Below, in pieces: positions 17,801-25,341 of a stretch of 48,419 nucleotides of DNA. Position 1 is the stretch's first letter. Each line of letters opens with the position of its first letter. The notes below the pieces were generated by a model. The model made no database searches, had not been told where the DNA came from, and worked only from the letters and a program-made list of their open reading frames with translations. A program made the translations under genes and the position numbers. The DNA comes from Bacteroidota bacterium (GTDB lineage Bacteria > Bacteroidota > Bacteroidia > Cytophagales > Cyclobacteriaceae): NCBI GenBank assembly GCA_022571715.1, contig JACZXH010000020.1, forward strand, positions 1-48,419. The letters run 5' to 3'.

Positions 17801-17931
17801 AGGTGGACACCAGGATTGTTCTCTTTTCGCTATTGCCATCAACGTTTTCAATAGGCTATGCCAAGGCATTCAATTTAAGAGATAATGGCAAGCAGTATGA
17901 TGAATGGATGATTTCCTTAAAGTTGCTTTAA
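14890..17931 (+). CDS. HExxH metalloprotease with beta-propeller and outer-membrane barrel
   Basis: The protein has 1013 residues if it starts at TTG 14890. An in-frame stop at 14869-14871 and the lack of ATG before the signal peptide (FTLLLFLTSHTILGQ) make TTG the best start; the first in-frame ATG would remove the signal. Residues 40-300 form a gluzincin-like domain with MMNHELVHVVAL (zinc His126, His130, catalytic Glu127) and a likely third ligand in WYHEGIASY (Glu180). Residues 310-620 contain TolB/PD40-like propeller strands (SPDGKHLSTAVSD, YSDDGKYIYGSS). Residues 650-1013 are alternating amphipathic strands typical of an outer-membrane beta-barrel, ending MISLKLL. I infer a surface-exposed peptidase tethered by its own barrel. 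Substrate is unknown. Confidence 0.8.
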   Translation: MSYHRNIIQQFRHRFTLLLFLTSHTILGQLNMIETRDMGLVTYDFGHKYILSHAGRCFHNALEFHRKLFDYTPSEKITVLIQDFGDYGNGGATAIPKNAISMGLAPFSYAFETSPAGERVFSMMNHELVHVVALDNSSRTDVLYHKLFFGKVKPSSEDPVSMIYSAMTSPRRYSPRWYHEGIASYVETWMSGGVGLALGSYDEMVFRTRVLEDAHIYSALGLESEGTTTDFQGKSNSYLYGTRFMGYLAYQYSPDKIIEWVKRKDGSKRFYSGQFKLIFGKSLNEGWAEWIAFEREFQKKNIAGLEVYPITETTPVTDKVLGSVSQAYYDKKRNKVYVAINYPGQVPHLAAIHLEDGRIEKLTDIKGAALFYVSSVIFDAEGDVIYFTTDNDRWRDLNSYDINTGKSRLLQKDVRTGDLTFNKVDKSIWGIKHLNGFSTIVRIPLNDPGKEETGPYSTWEQMSTLPFGHDIFDIDLSPDGKHLSTAVSDIMGNQSLLIYDVDKLVNGVVSIDTVADFAPSSPQSFRYSDDGKYIYGSSYYSGVSNIFRVTTEDYNVEAMSNTLTGLFRPVPIDDERLFAFNFTSDGFQPVFIDNKTVENVETIEFLGNLTIEKHPELHEWELQIPTPEQIDIDALKTYEGAYIPGKLIKVNYAYPIITGYKDYIGIGYRINLSDPLAFREIDIAFSYTPRSWENGITSDSSTVALEDDELLHLSLDAKFGRYSWSASFNGTDFYDLFGPTQTSRKGIFLRFDFNNSIIWDPPKKLDLNLGLGGFYGLEGSPFFQNLEEKGFENDFYLTLNGTLSYSYQKASLGAVDYEKGFKTSLRTASAFSGGKLFPLMIGTFDYGIQLPGKHFSVWFRTAAGNSFSSDVNPFTRFGFAAFGNNYIDHQSFRRYRSIYSFPGLQYDAATTIVSKEFLKGMVEMVIPPIRFRKLGILNLYANWMQATIFSSLLLSSDNTSSIYKFANIGTQVDTRIVLFSLLPSTFSIGYAKAFNLRDNGKQYDEWMISLKLL

Positions 17932-17947
17932 AAATGGTTTAAGTAAT

Positions 17948-17977
17948 TTGGGGATTCAATTGTAAGTTCTATTTTTA
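17948..17977 (+). promoter_or_regulatory. Promoter of the PrsW-type gene
   Basis: TTG (17948-17950), 19-base spacer, TATTTTTA (17970-17977): seven of eight bases match the Bacteroidota -7 consensus at ideal spacing. The ATG follows at 17992, giving a very short leader. Confidence 0.5.
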
Positions 17978-17991
17978 GCTAATTATTTCAT

Positions 17992-18747
17992 ATGAATGCC
18001 TTTTTCTTATTAGCACTTGCCCTTGCACCCGGAATTGCTATTGTCATTTATATATACTTTAGCGACAAACATGAGCCTGAGCCTGTTGGGCTTTTGATGA
18101 TCAGTTTTGCTTATGGTATCTTGAGTCTTTTCCTCGCAATAGGGATTTCCATGGTTATAAATGTGTTTATAACCATCCATGAGGACAGCATTGAAGAGCA
18201 AGCTATACACGCATTTGTCATTGTGGCTTTGGTCGAGGAGTTATGTAAATTCATTTTTGTCCGAGGCATTCTTTACAGAAACAAAAACTTCAATGAACCC
18301 TTCGATGGGATCGTTTATGCGGTGATGGTTGGAATGGGTTTTGCTACTGTTGAAAACATTTTTTATGTAATGACGGGAGGAGAAGTGACTGCTATTTTGA
18401 GAATGTTTACGGCCGTACCTGCACACGCATTGTTTGCAGTTTTAATGGGATATTTTCTCGGGAAAGCCAAGTTCACACACCGTAAGGTAGTTTATTACAG
18501 TATTATAGCTCTTTTAGTGGCTACTCTCTTCCATGGTGTATATGATTATTTCCTTTTCATCTCCTTTGTTCCGGGTATGTGGATTCTGGCATTCATTTCT
18601 CTCATTTTGGCTTTTATATTATCGAAAAAAGCAATGCAACTGCACCAGGATGCTTCCCCATTTATTGTTACCAAAGCTGAGCCATCGGATGGAGATTTGG
18701 AGCAGGAAAATACGGATGATAAAAGCACTGGAACCGGCAAGGTATAA
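17992..18747 (+). CDS. PrsW-family intramembrane metalloprotease
   Basis: The protein has 251 residues with about seven membrane helices. The family signature is complete: Glu82-Glu83-x-x-Lys86 in VEELCK, GFATVENIFY with Glu121, VPAHALFAVLMGY with His145, and HGVYDY with His181 and Asp185. PrsW proteins cleave membrane-bound substrates; the Bacillus enzyme cuts an anti-sigma factor. The last 35 residues are a polar acidic tail. No anti-sigma factor gene is nearby. The single-span repeat protein at 13696 is a conceivable but untested substrate. It has its own promoter-like site. Confidence 0.9.
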   Translation: MNAFFLLALALAPGIAIVIYIYFSDKHEPEPVGLLMISFAYGILSLFLAIGISMVINVFITIHEDSIEEQAIHAFVIVALVEELCKFIFVRGILYRNKNFNEPFDGIVYAVMVGMGFATVENIFYVMTGGEVTAILRMFTAVPAHALFAVLMGYFLGKAKFTHRKVVYYSIIALLVATLFHGVYDYFLFISFVPGMWILAFISLILAFILSKKAMQLHQDASPFIVTKAEPSDGDLEQENTDDKSTGTGKV

Positions 18748-18849
18748 TCCAGATATCACAATCAACAAAATATAGTAACGACCGATTTGAAAATAGTGAT
18801 TTGGACAAAATTAATGACTAAATTGAGGACGAAAAAACCTTTATATATC

Positions 18850-20187
18850 ATGCATAAAGACGATATAAGTATAAATGGAATTTCTCGCAGGAATTTTGTA
18901 AGAGGCACTTCAATGGCTGCGGGAGCAATTGTATTAGGTTCTCTACCGGTATCAGCATCAGCATTTGTCGCCGGAAATGAAACTCTGAAACTAGCTGTGG
19001 TGGGTTGTGGGGGCAGGGGCACTGGTGCAGTCAACCAGGCACTTACTGCCGATTCGGATGTGCAGCTTGTGGCTATGGCTGATGCTTTCAGGGACCAGAT
19101 AGACAAAAGCCTTGAAAACCTTTCTAAAAAATATGGGAATGACCGCCTGAAAGTTACCGAGGAAACAAAATTTGATGGCTTTGATGCCTACAAAAAGGCA
19201 ATTGACATGGCTGATGTGGTAATTCTTGCCACTACTCCAGGTTTCAGGCCACAACATTTTAAGTATGCTGTTGAGCAGGGAAAACATATTTTTATGGAAA
19301 AACCAGTAGCAACAGATGCGTATGGGATCAGAAGTGTGCTTGAAACAGCGAAATTGGCAAAAAGCAAAAACCTAAATGTTGTTGTAGGTCTTCAGAGGCA
19401 TTATCAGATAAACTACATCTCTGTATATCAACATATTAAAAATGACGATATAGGCAAAATTGTTAGCGGGCAGGTATATTGGAATTCAAGTGGTGTATGG
19501 GTAAGAAAACGACGACCAGACCAGAATGAGATGCAATACCAGATGCGTAACTGGTATTATTTTACATGGCTTTGCGGCGATCATATTGTTGAACAGCACA
19601 TCCATAACATTGATGTGGCCAATTGGTTTATTGGCGAATATCCTTCAACGGCCCAGGGTATGGGAGGCCGGGAAGTGCGTAATGGAAAAGATCATGGCCA
19701 GATTTTCGATCATCATTTTGTAGAATTTACGTATCCAGGTGGAGCGATAATATCAAGTCAATGCAGGCACCAGGGGGATACCATGAGTAGGGTGTCTGAA
19801 GCATTCCAGGGTACGAAAGGAACGGTTTATACTGATAGCGGAAATCACTCGGTACTAAAAAAATATGGCGGTTCTACTATTTATAAACATCGTGGCGAAG
19901 AAGATCCTAACCCCTACCAGGTCGAACATATAGAATTATTTAAATCCATCAGGTCAGGAAATGTGATAAGTGATGCAGAGAATGGAGCAAAGTCCACCAT
20001 GACAGCAATTATGGGCCGTATGGCTACTTATTCCGGCAAACAACTTACCTGGGAAGAAGCAATTAATTCTCCAATAAGATACATGCCTGATGAAACTGAT
20101 CTCGGATGGGATAAAAATCCACCCGTTATCCCTGATGATAATGGAAATTACCCTGTGCCTGTCCCAGGACAATTTTTGGCCGTGTGA
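18850..20187 (+). CDS. Tat-exported Gfo/Idh/MocA oxidoreductase
   Basis: The start at 18850 (MHKDDIS) places a twin-arginine signal (SRRNFVRG, then a hydrophobic stretch to ASAF) near the N-terminus; in-frame ATG 18814 and TTG 18787 would only lengthen it. The mature protein begins with a Rossmann fold (LKLAVVGCGGRGTGAV), has the sugar-oxidoreductase motif MEKPVATDAYG and the C-terminal substrate-binding alpha/beta domain. It is predicted to be a periplasmic NAD(P)-dependent oxidoreductase acting on a sugar, inositol or related compound. The next gene begins 10 bases after its stop and encodes a sugar isomerase-like protein, so they form an operon. Confidence 0.92.
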   Translation: MHKDDISINGISRRNFVRGTSMAAGAIVLGSLPVSASAFVAGNETLKLAVVGCGGRGTGAVNQALTADSDVQLVAMADAFRDQIDKSLENLSKKYGNDRLKVTEETKFDGFDAYKKAIDMADVVILATTPGFRPQHFKYAVEQGKHIFMEKPVATDAYGIRSVLETAKLAKSKNLNVVVGLQRHYQINYISVYQHIKNDDIGKIVSGQVYWNSSGVWVRKRRPDQNEMQYQMRNWYYFTWLCGDHIVEQHIHNIDVANWFIGEYPSTAQGMGGREVRNGKDHGQIFDHHFVEFTYPGGAIISSQCRHQGDTMSRVSEAFQGTKGTVYTDSGNHSVLKKYGGSTIYKHRGEEDPNPYQVEHIELFKSIRSGNVISDAENGAKSTMTAIMGRMATYSGKQLTWEEAINSPIRYMPDETDLGWDKNPPVIPDDNGNYPVPVPGQFLAV

Positions 20188-20197
20188 TTTGTAACAA

Positions 20198-21115
20198 ATG
20201 AAAAGACGATCATTTATAAAATTGGGGTCTTTAGCAGGAGGTAGTCTGCTCGTGGCTTCCAAGTTTAAATCCTTTGCATTTACTGCAAATGATCAGGATA
20301 AATCCATATTCAGGCTTAACTATGCCCCGCATTTTGGTATGTTTCAAAGCAGTGCTGGAAATGATCTTATTGACCAGTTAAATTTTATGGCCGATCAGGG
20401 ATTCCGATCCATGGAAGACAACGGAATGAAAGATCGCACTGTAGCTGACCAGGAAAAAATAGCTATAAAAATGAGTGGTAGGGAAATGAAAATGGGGGTA
20501 TTTGTCGCCCACAAGATTTATTGGAAAGAGCCCAACCTTGCGGGAGGGAATAAAGATTTGCGTAAGGAATTTCTCAGCCAGATACGGGAGTCGGTGGAAG
20601 TCGCAAAGCGGGTTAATGCCAAATGGATGACGGTGGTTCCTGGCCACTTGGACCTGCATCTGGAAATGGGTTACCAGACAGCAAATGTGGTGGAATCATT
20701 AAAACAAGCTTGTGCTATTCTGGAACCACATGGTCTAATAATGGTTCTGGAACCCTTGAATTTCAGGGATCATCCGGGTCTTTTCCTGAAAAAGACTGCC
20801 CAGGCCTATTCCATTTGTAAGGCGGTGAACAGCCCTTCCTGTAAAATATTGTTTGATATCTACCATCAGCAAATTACCGAAGGCAACCTGATCCCTAATA
20901 TCAACATGGCATGGGATGAAATTGCCTATTTCCAGATTGGTGATAACCCGGGAAGGAAAGAACCTACCACAGGAGAGATAAATTTCAAACAGGTATTTGG
21001 GTATATTAAATCCAAAGGATATGCGGATATTCTTGGGATGGAGCATGGTAACAGTCAACCTGGGAAAGAAGGAGAGAATGAGGTGATTAATGCTTACCGG
21101 GTCGTTGATCCATGA
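20198..21115 (+). CDS. Tat-exported hydroxypyruvate isomerase-like TIM-barrel protein
   Basis: The protein has 305 residues. The twin-arginine leader MKRRSFIKLGSLAGGSLL is followed by an AP-endonuclease-2-type TIM barrel. Candidate metal or catalytic acids lie in MVLEPLNFRDHPG, ILFDIYHQQ, FQIGDNPGRKEPTTGEI and ILGMEHG, the order found in Hyi and xylose-isomerase-like enzymes. It probably interconverts a hydroxy-keto sugar intermediate in the periplasm, in concert with the upstream oxidoreductase (10-base gap). The precise substrate cannot be told. Confidence 0.9.
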   Translation: MKRRSFIKLGSLAGGSLLVASKFKSFAFTANDQDKSIFRLNYAPHFGMFQSSAGNDLIDQLNFMADQGFRSMEDNGMKDRTVADQEKIAIKMSGREMKMGVFVAHKIYWKEPNLAGGNKDLRKEFLSQIRESVEVAKRVNAKWMTVVPGHLDLHLEMGYQTANVVESLKQACAILEPHGLIMVLEPLNFRDHPGLFLKKTAQAYSICKAVNSPSCKILFDIYHQQITEGNLIPNINMAWDEIAYFQIGDNPGRKEPTTGEINFKQVFGYIKSKGYADILGMEHGNSQPGKEGENEVINAYRVVDP

Positions 21116-21125
21116 ATAGGTAATA

Positions 21126-21315
21126 GATGGTGGTAATGCCAACTCGAATTATCATGTACGAGTAGAAAAAGGGGAATATATGTTAACTATGCTAAAATTG
21201 AGCCATTGATCCTCTTTTCATAGCCTACAGAAGAATGAACAATGGAGTTGGCGTTAAATTCAGATTAGGGGACAAAGTTGCCGGAGACGTTGATCGAATA
21301 CTAACAGGCAGATGA
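21126..21315 (+). pseudogene. Possible decayed coding remnant
   Basis: Two stretches in different frames look protein-like: DGGNANSNYHVRVEKGEY near 21126-21180, and MNNGVGVKFRLGDKV near 21235-21280, ending at TGA 21313-21315. The second recalls the NxxGxGAxxxL start of ASPIC/UnbV domains. Stops and frame changes separate them, so this would be a relic. The evidence is weak. Confidence 0.2.
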
Positions 21316-21344
21316 ACACAGAATTCCTATAAACAAAAACATTC

Positions 21345-23597
21345 CTATAAGTTAAACCAGTAGGTCAGCTTCACTACAAATGCGCGTGATTTAGGCGCGC
21401 TGAAATCTATGAACTTGCCATTTACATTTGCAAAATAGTTGTCCGTATAGACAACAAATAAATCAGAAACCGGTGCATACCGCCATTGTAAACGGGTATT
21501 GATATTCATATTGTTGATCTGGCTATTGTACTGCAAAAAAGTAGTCCAGAATACTTTTTTACTGAAGGTTATATCCACCCTTGGTCCGATCAAATACAAA
21601 TTCGAAGTATTATAGGGATCTGGTAATCGTATATTGTTGTATTGAAAATCCATGGATACAAATCCATAGGGTTGGAAACGGTAAGTAACCGAACCCTCAA
21701 GGTTGATGCGTGTACCATTATAATATTGACCGGATCGGGTGGAGAGATCAAAGAAAAAAGGTTTTCTTTGATCGGAGTTGAACCGCGCAATGATGAAATT
21801 ATACCAGTATTCTGAATCTTCTGGTAATTCAACCCCATCTGATCCACTAGGATCAAACGGATCGAATAAATATGTATATTGCCGCCTCAATCGGGTACTG
21901 AATCTAGCCGTATTCCTGAATGTAATGTTGTAAAGGATGTTAGCATCCCAATCCGTTACCCCATATCTTTGGTTTCCGATGACGTCGTAGTCAAATCCAG
22001 GTCCATGCTGTTGAATAGTACCTCCTGACGGATAAATTTTGTAATTAACAGTGAACGTATTTTGTAAAAAATCTTTCCTTCTGACAAACCCTACTTCGGG
22101 ATTAAAATTAGCACCCACAGTACGTATAGCCGACCTTGCATTCCATCGATAAGTGTTCAAAGAAGCGTTTACTCCAGCCGAATAGGTAGAATCAAGTGCA
22201 TCCTGGTCCCATGTACGGTGGTAATATGCTTTTCCTGACCATTTGCTATCTGCGGACGCAAAATTAAAATCCAGCCCGAAAGTACGGTTCCATTCTGACG
22301 GACTGGTAGTAAATTCTCCTCGAATAGAATCCTGAAAGGGTTGCTTATTTACAAATATTGCTGATATATTTGATCGTTCCCAGATCTTTCGTTGTACAGT
22401 GGCGACTGTATAATTAATCGATGGTAGTAAAATTTCTTCTTCCTTTGATGCCTGAATCGTCATAAGTCCTATACGCCAGTCATTATTGATTTTACCACTA
22501 GCCCTTGCCCCGAAATATAACGGGTTTTGAATATTGGTTCCGGTAGCGGTATCGCTAGCAATTCCTATCCTTCGAGAGAAGAATGGTCTTGCTGAGAAGG
22601 ACCCAAATGATCCAAAAAGGTCAGCATTTTCAAGAAAAAACTGTCTGCGTTCCGGAAAAAAAATCTCAAATCTATCCAGGTTTGTCACCTGCTCATCAAC
22701 CTCTACCTGTGAAAAGTCAGGATTTGCGGTAAGGTCCAGATTCATAGCCGAGGACAAAGCAATTTTCGCATCTCCCCCTATGCTGAATTGAGTTTTGGTT
22801 GGTATTTGCTCTTCATAGTCCCGTGCAATCTTAAGTGCGGAATATGGTATGAGTGAAATGTTCTTGCCGGGGCTTTTAAGTGGTTGTTCAAACTTCATTT
22901 CCTTATTAAAAGCCAGATCGACTATACTTAAATTTCGAGGAATCGAAGACCATGTTGATATTTCTCCATCTTCGCTATCGATCCGGTAAAAATTAATATA
23001 CCAACTATCAACATTTTTATAACGAATCGTTTTAAATGGTATGGCCATTTCGGCTACCCAATAATCTTCATGAATTTTGGCCGCGCTATACCATTTGTTA
23101 TCCCATGCGACTGAAAAACTACCACCGCCTCTATTACCGCCTCCTCCTCGAGAAGAGCTGCCTCCATTGGAAATCAAAGCTTCTCGCTGTACACCATAAG
23201 GATTGAGGCCAAAATTGAACGCATTGGTTTTGTCTTTGTATGTATCCAATTGTACCGAAAACCCGTCAAAAGCCCGGCCCCTGTAATCACGTCTTAAGGA
23301 TGGAACAATGTATTTGTCCCTTTTATACGGACTATACATTTTAGCGAATATATACAGATTGTCGTCATCATATACAATACGCACCTCGGTCTGCATAACC
23401 GCAAGTGAGGAATCAAATGGAAAGTATTGCATAAAACGGTCTGCAACATTGGCGTTGATCCACGCCTCTTCATCCATTACCCCATCGATGGTTATAGGCT
23501 GCGATGTCTTTTCAATGACCAGGTCCTGTCCTAAAGTTTGAAAATACATCAGGATCAATATAAATACACTTAGGATACCTTTTACTCTCGCATTCAT
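21345..23597 (-). CDS. DUF5916 outer-membrane protein with N-terminal CBM9-like domain
   Basis: The protein has 750 residues with a signal peptide (1-23, ending QTLGQ). Residues about 28-205 form a carbohydrate-binding family 9-like sandwich (ITIDGVMDEEAWINA, VRIVYDDDNLYIFAKMYSP, FDGFSVQLDTYKD, WVAEMAIPFKTIRY). The remainder is DUF5916, a probable outer-membrane barrel with FFPERRQFFLENADLFG, RIGLMTIQASKEE, repeated aromatic strands and the typical last strand AFVVKLTYWFNL ending in an aromatic-rich motif. A Gly/Ser/Arg-rich loop sits at about 146-162. The role is unknown; membership in the DUF5916 family is clear. The gene is transcribed alone, convergent with the sugar operon and divergent from the CsgG-like gene. 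Confidence 0.88.
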   Translation of the reverse strand: MNARVKGILSVFILILMYFQTLGQDLVIEKTSQPITIDGVMDEEAWINANVADRFMQYFPFDSSLAVMQTEVRIVYDDDNLYIFAKMYSPYKRDKYIVPSLRRDYRGRAFDGFSVQLDTYKDKTNAFNFGLNPYGVQREALISNGGSSSRGGGGNRGGGSFSVAWDNKWYSAAKIHEDYWVAEMAIPFKTIRYKNVDSWYINFYRIDSEDGEISTWSSIPRNLSIVDLAFNKEMKFEQPLKSPGKNISLIPYSALKIARDYEEQIPTKTQFSIGGDAKIALSSAMNLDLTANPDFSQVEVDEQVTNLDRFEIFFPERRQFFLENADLFGSFGSFSARPFFSRRIGIASDTATGTNIQNPLYFGARASGKINNDWRIGLMTIQASKEEEILLPSINYTVATVQRKIWERSNISAIFVNKQPFQDSIRGEFTTSPSEWNRTFGLDFNFASADSKWSGKAYYHRTWDQDALDSTYSAGVNASLNTYRWNARSAIRTVGANFNPEVGFVRRKDFLQNTFTVNYKIYPSGGTIQQHGPGFDYDVIGNQRYGVTDWDANILYNITFRNTARFSTRLRRQYTYLFDPFDPSGSDGVELPEDSEYWYNFIIARFNSDQRKPFFFDLSTRSGQYYNGTRINLEGSVTYRFQPYGFVSMDFQYNNIRLPDPYNTSNLYLIGPRVDITFSKKVFWTTFLQYNSQINNMNINTRLQWRYAPVSDLFVVYTDNYFANVNGKFIDFSAPKSRAFVVKLTYWFNL

Positions 23598-23943
23598 TGT
23601 TTAAATCTTGTGCTACAAAGTACTCGAATTTACACCAATCCTAAAATTGTTTTGGATGACTGGACAATATGAAGGATGAACCGCTACCCTTAAATCAGAG
23701 TTCATTTCTTATCTAAAATCCTTAAAAATACATCATCTGTTTACCTCCTTTGAATCTAAGATATTAATGAAATTATAATTTTTTAATTTTTCTGCTGGCG
23801 TGGAATTCTTCTGTGGCAGGTAGAGATCCCCCAACCAAGAGAACCAACAGGAAAAGTTCATTTGTTATTTGCCCTTTTTAGCTAATCTATCTTACATTAG
23901 TGATAGCATTAGGAGATAGGACAATATTCAACCTAAAAAAATC
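23598..23943. other. Divergent intergenic region
   Basis: These 346 bases separate two divergent genes and must hold both promoters. I see no site matching the full Bacteroidota promoter consensus, no hairpin with a T-run and no reading frame of note. Confidence 0.4.
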
Positions 23944-25314
23944 ATGAAAAAAACAGGAATCTTAATGGTGAGTTTACTTATTGCTACCAATCTCTTAGCT
24001 CAGCCAAATTTCACTATTAGAAATTATTCCGTTGCGTATGGTAAAAAAGCAAGCTATTACAATAATGAGGCAGGAAGATTGTTTAAGAAGGGGCAATACA
24101 ACGCCTCTACACTAAATGCAGCAAATGCTTTGCGTCTTGCCACTAAAAAAGGACAAATTTCGGAGGCGCAAGGTCGTCTTATTGATAGCTATGACCGGGC
24201 CGTGCAGGAAAATTTGAACCGGATTGAATCATTACAAACAGAGTCAGCAACATTTGTAAACGATCAAACGGTCACTGACCGTGCAGTTATTGTTAGCATC
24301 TATAAAATTATGATTGATTATAACGGAATATTAACCACACTTCCACGATCTTCTTTCGATCCGGTAAAGAGGAAAGATCCAAAACTTGATTTAGAAATTA
24401 TTGATTTTAAAGATGATTTGAAGCAGGCATCGGCAAACCTCGAAGAAGGGAAAAAAGAAGCCGCGGCCTGGCATTACCAACAGGGCAGGGATTTAGGGAG
24501 ATCTTCCGATCTAAAAACCAATAAACAAGCAGCCCGTCATTTCCGTTGGGCAATGGCCTATGTGCCCTCCTACGAGGATTCACAGTCCAGATATGAGAAG
24601 GCCAAACTTTTAGGGACTACCCGACTGGGGGTAGTAAATTTCACGACGGCATCCCAGGTTAGTAAGTACGGTGATTTGGGTTCTATCGCTTCAGATGAAT
24701 TTATTGCCAAGATGCCAGGTAATTATGAATTCTTTGAGATAGTCAGCCGGGACCAGCTTGATCTGATTATTAACGAACAAGAACTAAATATTTCTGGTTT
24801 AATGGATGAAAATTCAATTACAGAAGTTGGTCAGTTAAAAGGGGTGAATGTTTTATTGGTAGGAAAACTTAGTAGCGCTTCACAAGACCGTCAGCAAGGC
24901 GGTGGCACAGAAACATATTTAGAGGAAAAAGAGGTTGAGGATGGAAAGGAAAAATATATTGATTCCGGAGGGAAAGAGAAAACCAGAACGAAATATAAAA
25001 AGGTTACTGCATATGTGAAGTTTTATCATAAGTCAGCAAGCGGAAATGTAATTGGCTCTTTTAAGTTACTGGATGTAAAAACGGGTAGTATTACAAGAGC
25101 TGGAGCATTGGTAGGCAATTATAGCTGGGAACACAAGTGGGCAACTTATACTGGAGATAAAAGAGCGTTGAAGTCAAGCACCCGGTCCCTGGTGAATAAA
25201 GGACCTGCTGAATTTCCTTCAAGGAATCAAATGGTGATAACCGCCAATAGGGAATTGGTGGAAAATTTAGTAAAAAAAGTGAAGCAGTATGCCGATCAGG
25301 TAGGAAAATTATGA
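23944..25314 (+). CDS. CsgG/FlgO-like secreted envelope protein with N-terminal helical repeats
   Basis: The protein has 456 residues with signal peptide MKKTGILMVSLLIATNLLAQ. Residues 30-215 are helical and TPR-like (AGRLFKKGQYNASTLNAANAL, AAWHYQQGRDLGR, ARHFRWAMAYVPSYEDSQ). From about 220 a CsgG-type alpha/beta domain appears: TRLGVVNFT, FEIVSRDQLDLIINEQELN, GQLKGVNVLLVGKLS, then a charged insertion and GSFKLLDVKTGSI. CsgG-like domains occur in curli pores and in lipoproteins that sense or build the envelope; a lipobox is absent here. It is convergent with the LPP20-like gene after 27 bases, and both probably belong to one envelope function. Confidence 0.8.
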   Translation: MKKTGILMVSLLIATNLLAQPNFTIRNYSVAYGKKASYYNNEAGRLFKKGQYNASTLNAANALRLATKKGQISEAQGRLIDSYDRAVQENLNRIESLQTESATFVNDQTVTDRAVIVSIYKIMIDYNGILTTLPRSSFDPVKRKDPKLDLEIIDFKDDLKQASANLEEGKKEAAAWHYQQGRDLGRSSDLKTNKQAARHFRWAMAYVPSYEDSQSRYEKAKLLGTTRLGVVNFTTASQVSKYGDLGSIASDEFIAKMPGNYEFFEIVSRDQLDLIINEQELNISGLMDENSITEVGQLKGVNVLLVGKLSSASQDRQQGGGTETYLEEKEVEDGKEKYIDSGGKEKTRTKYKKVTAYVKFYHKSASGNVIGSFKLLDVKTGSITRAGALVGNYSWEHKWATYTGDKRALKSSTRSLVNKGPAEFPSRNQMVITANRELVENLVKKVKQYADQVGKL

Positions 25315-25341
25315 AACAGATAATTAAATGTTGAAACCCTT

